DNA of 64,000 nucleotides from contig NC_069098.1 in the NCBI RefSeq assembly GCF_947172395.1, positions 3,155,001 through 3,219,000 on the forward strand, written 5' to 3'. Shown in pieces: positions 63,771 through 64,000 of the stretch. The DNA comes from Bicyclus anynana. Taxonomy: Eukaryota; Arthropoda; Insecta; Lepidoptera; Nymphalidae. How positions within the stretch are numbered: the first letter of the stretch is position 1; the number at the start of each line of letters is the position of its first letter. The notes beneath the pieces were generated by a model. That model was not told the DNA's origin. It was given only the letters and a program-made list of their open reading frames with translations, and made no database searches. Made by a program: the position numbers and the translations under genes.

Positions 63771-64000
63771 TCCAAAATAGAATCAAGGTATATTCGAATT
63801 GAGAATAAATGTATAGGGATAAAATAATTCAGCGGCCCTGAATAGATAATGTAATGGTAATAAGTAAAAATTACTGGCTGATTTGGTAAAAAATTATTGG
63901 CTGATTTGGTTGTGGACTAGGTGAAAGAGTGCACAATGAAATTACTTAAACTTAGTTTTTTAGAATACCATTTACTAAAATATCTAAACTTAAAAAACTA

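Overview
The window looks like repeat-packed, AT-rich intronic or intergenic DNA from a lepidopteran (moth or butterfly). The evidence is the mixture of short Helitrons with lepidopteran-type ends (TC...CTAG, inserted between A and T, with a GC hairpin just inside CTAG), tRNA-headed SINEs, an RTE-type LINE with a (TGATGA)n tail, a short R1-clade tail, and Jockey-like LINE 3' ends. The species cannot be fixed from sequence alone. No bacterial-type gene organisation, rRNA, genuine tRNA gene or CRISPR array is present. The open frames longer than 60 codons are chance frames, frames crossing repeat junctions, or decayed LINE ends.

Working labels used below. SINE-1: about 300 bp, tRNA-like head with A and B boxes, 3' domain rich in CTCTCATTCTGAGAGGAGAC, trinucleotide tail. 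SINE-2: about 290 bp, tRNA-like head, A-rich tail. HelA, HelB and HelC: three groups of non-autonomous Helitrons. RTE: LINE fragments with the 3' peptide DRIRNEEIRRRTKVTD...AYVQQWTSIG. Rep-1 to Rep-5: dispersed repeats I cannot classify.

Layout. 1-9 kb: RTE tails, palindrome-rich DNA, a Helitron carrying an 11-bp minisatellite, Rep-1 inside a HelB copy, HelA copies and one SINE-1. 9-14 kb: an R1-clade tail with a 12-bp target duplication, SINE-2, a 190-bp tandem array, and two abutting Helitrons. 14-18 kb: mostly featureless AT-rich DNA. 18.8-20.2 kb: a nest made of the 5' region of an RTE-type LINE, SINE-2 and two SINE-1 insertions. 22-30 kb: RTE, SINE-1, rearranged Rep-1 and three LINE ends. 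30.3 kb: the best host-gene candidate, a 125-bp coding-like exon on the minus strand. 33-50 kb: the densest SINE-1/Helitron zone, with a twin-primed RTE insertion at 40.2 kb, a possible promoter plus first exon at 44.5 kb, and a 60-bp minisatellite at 49.7 kb. 50-64 kb: sparser repeats and long unique AT-rich stretches.

Functionally the window is a record of two transposition machineries: target-primed reverse transcription (LINEs, with SINEs as passengers) and rolling-circle Helitron transposition. No autonomous copy of either is present. The most unusual signals are a set of near-perfect short inverted duplications that look like snap-back template-switch mutations, the 5'-inverted RTE insertion with intact target duplications, and the possible host exon. 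I found no new multi-gene system.
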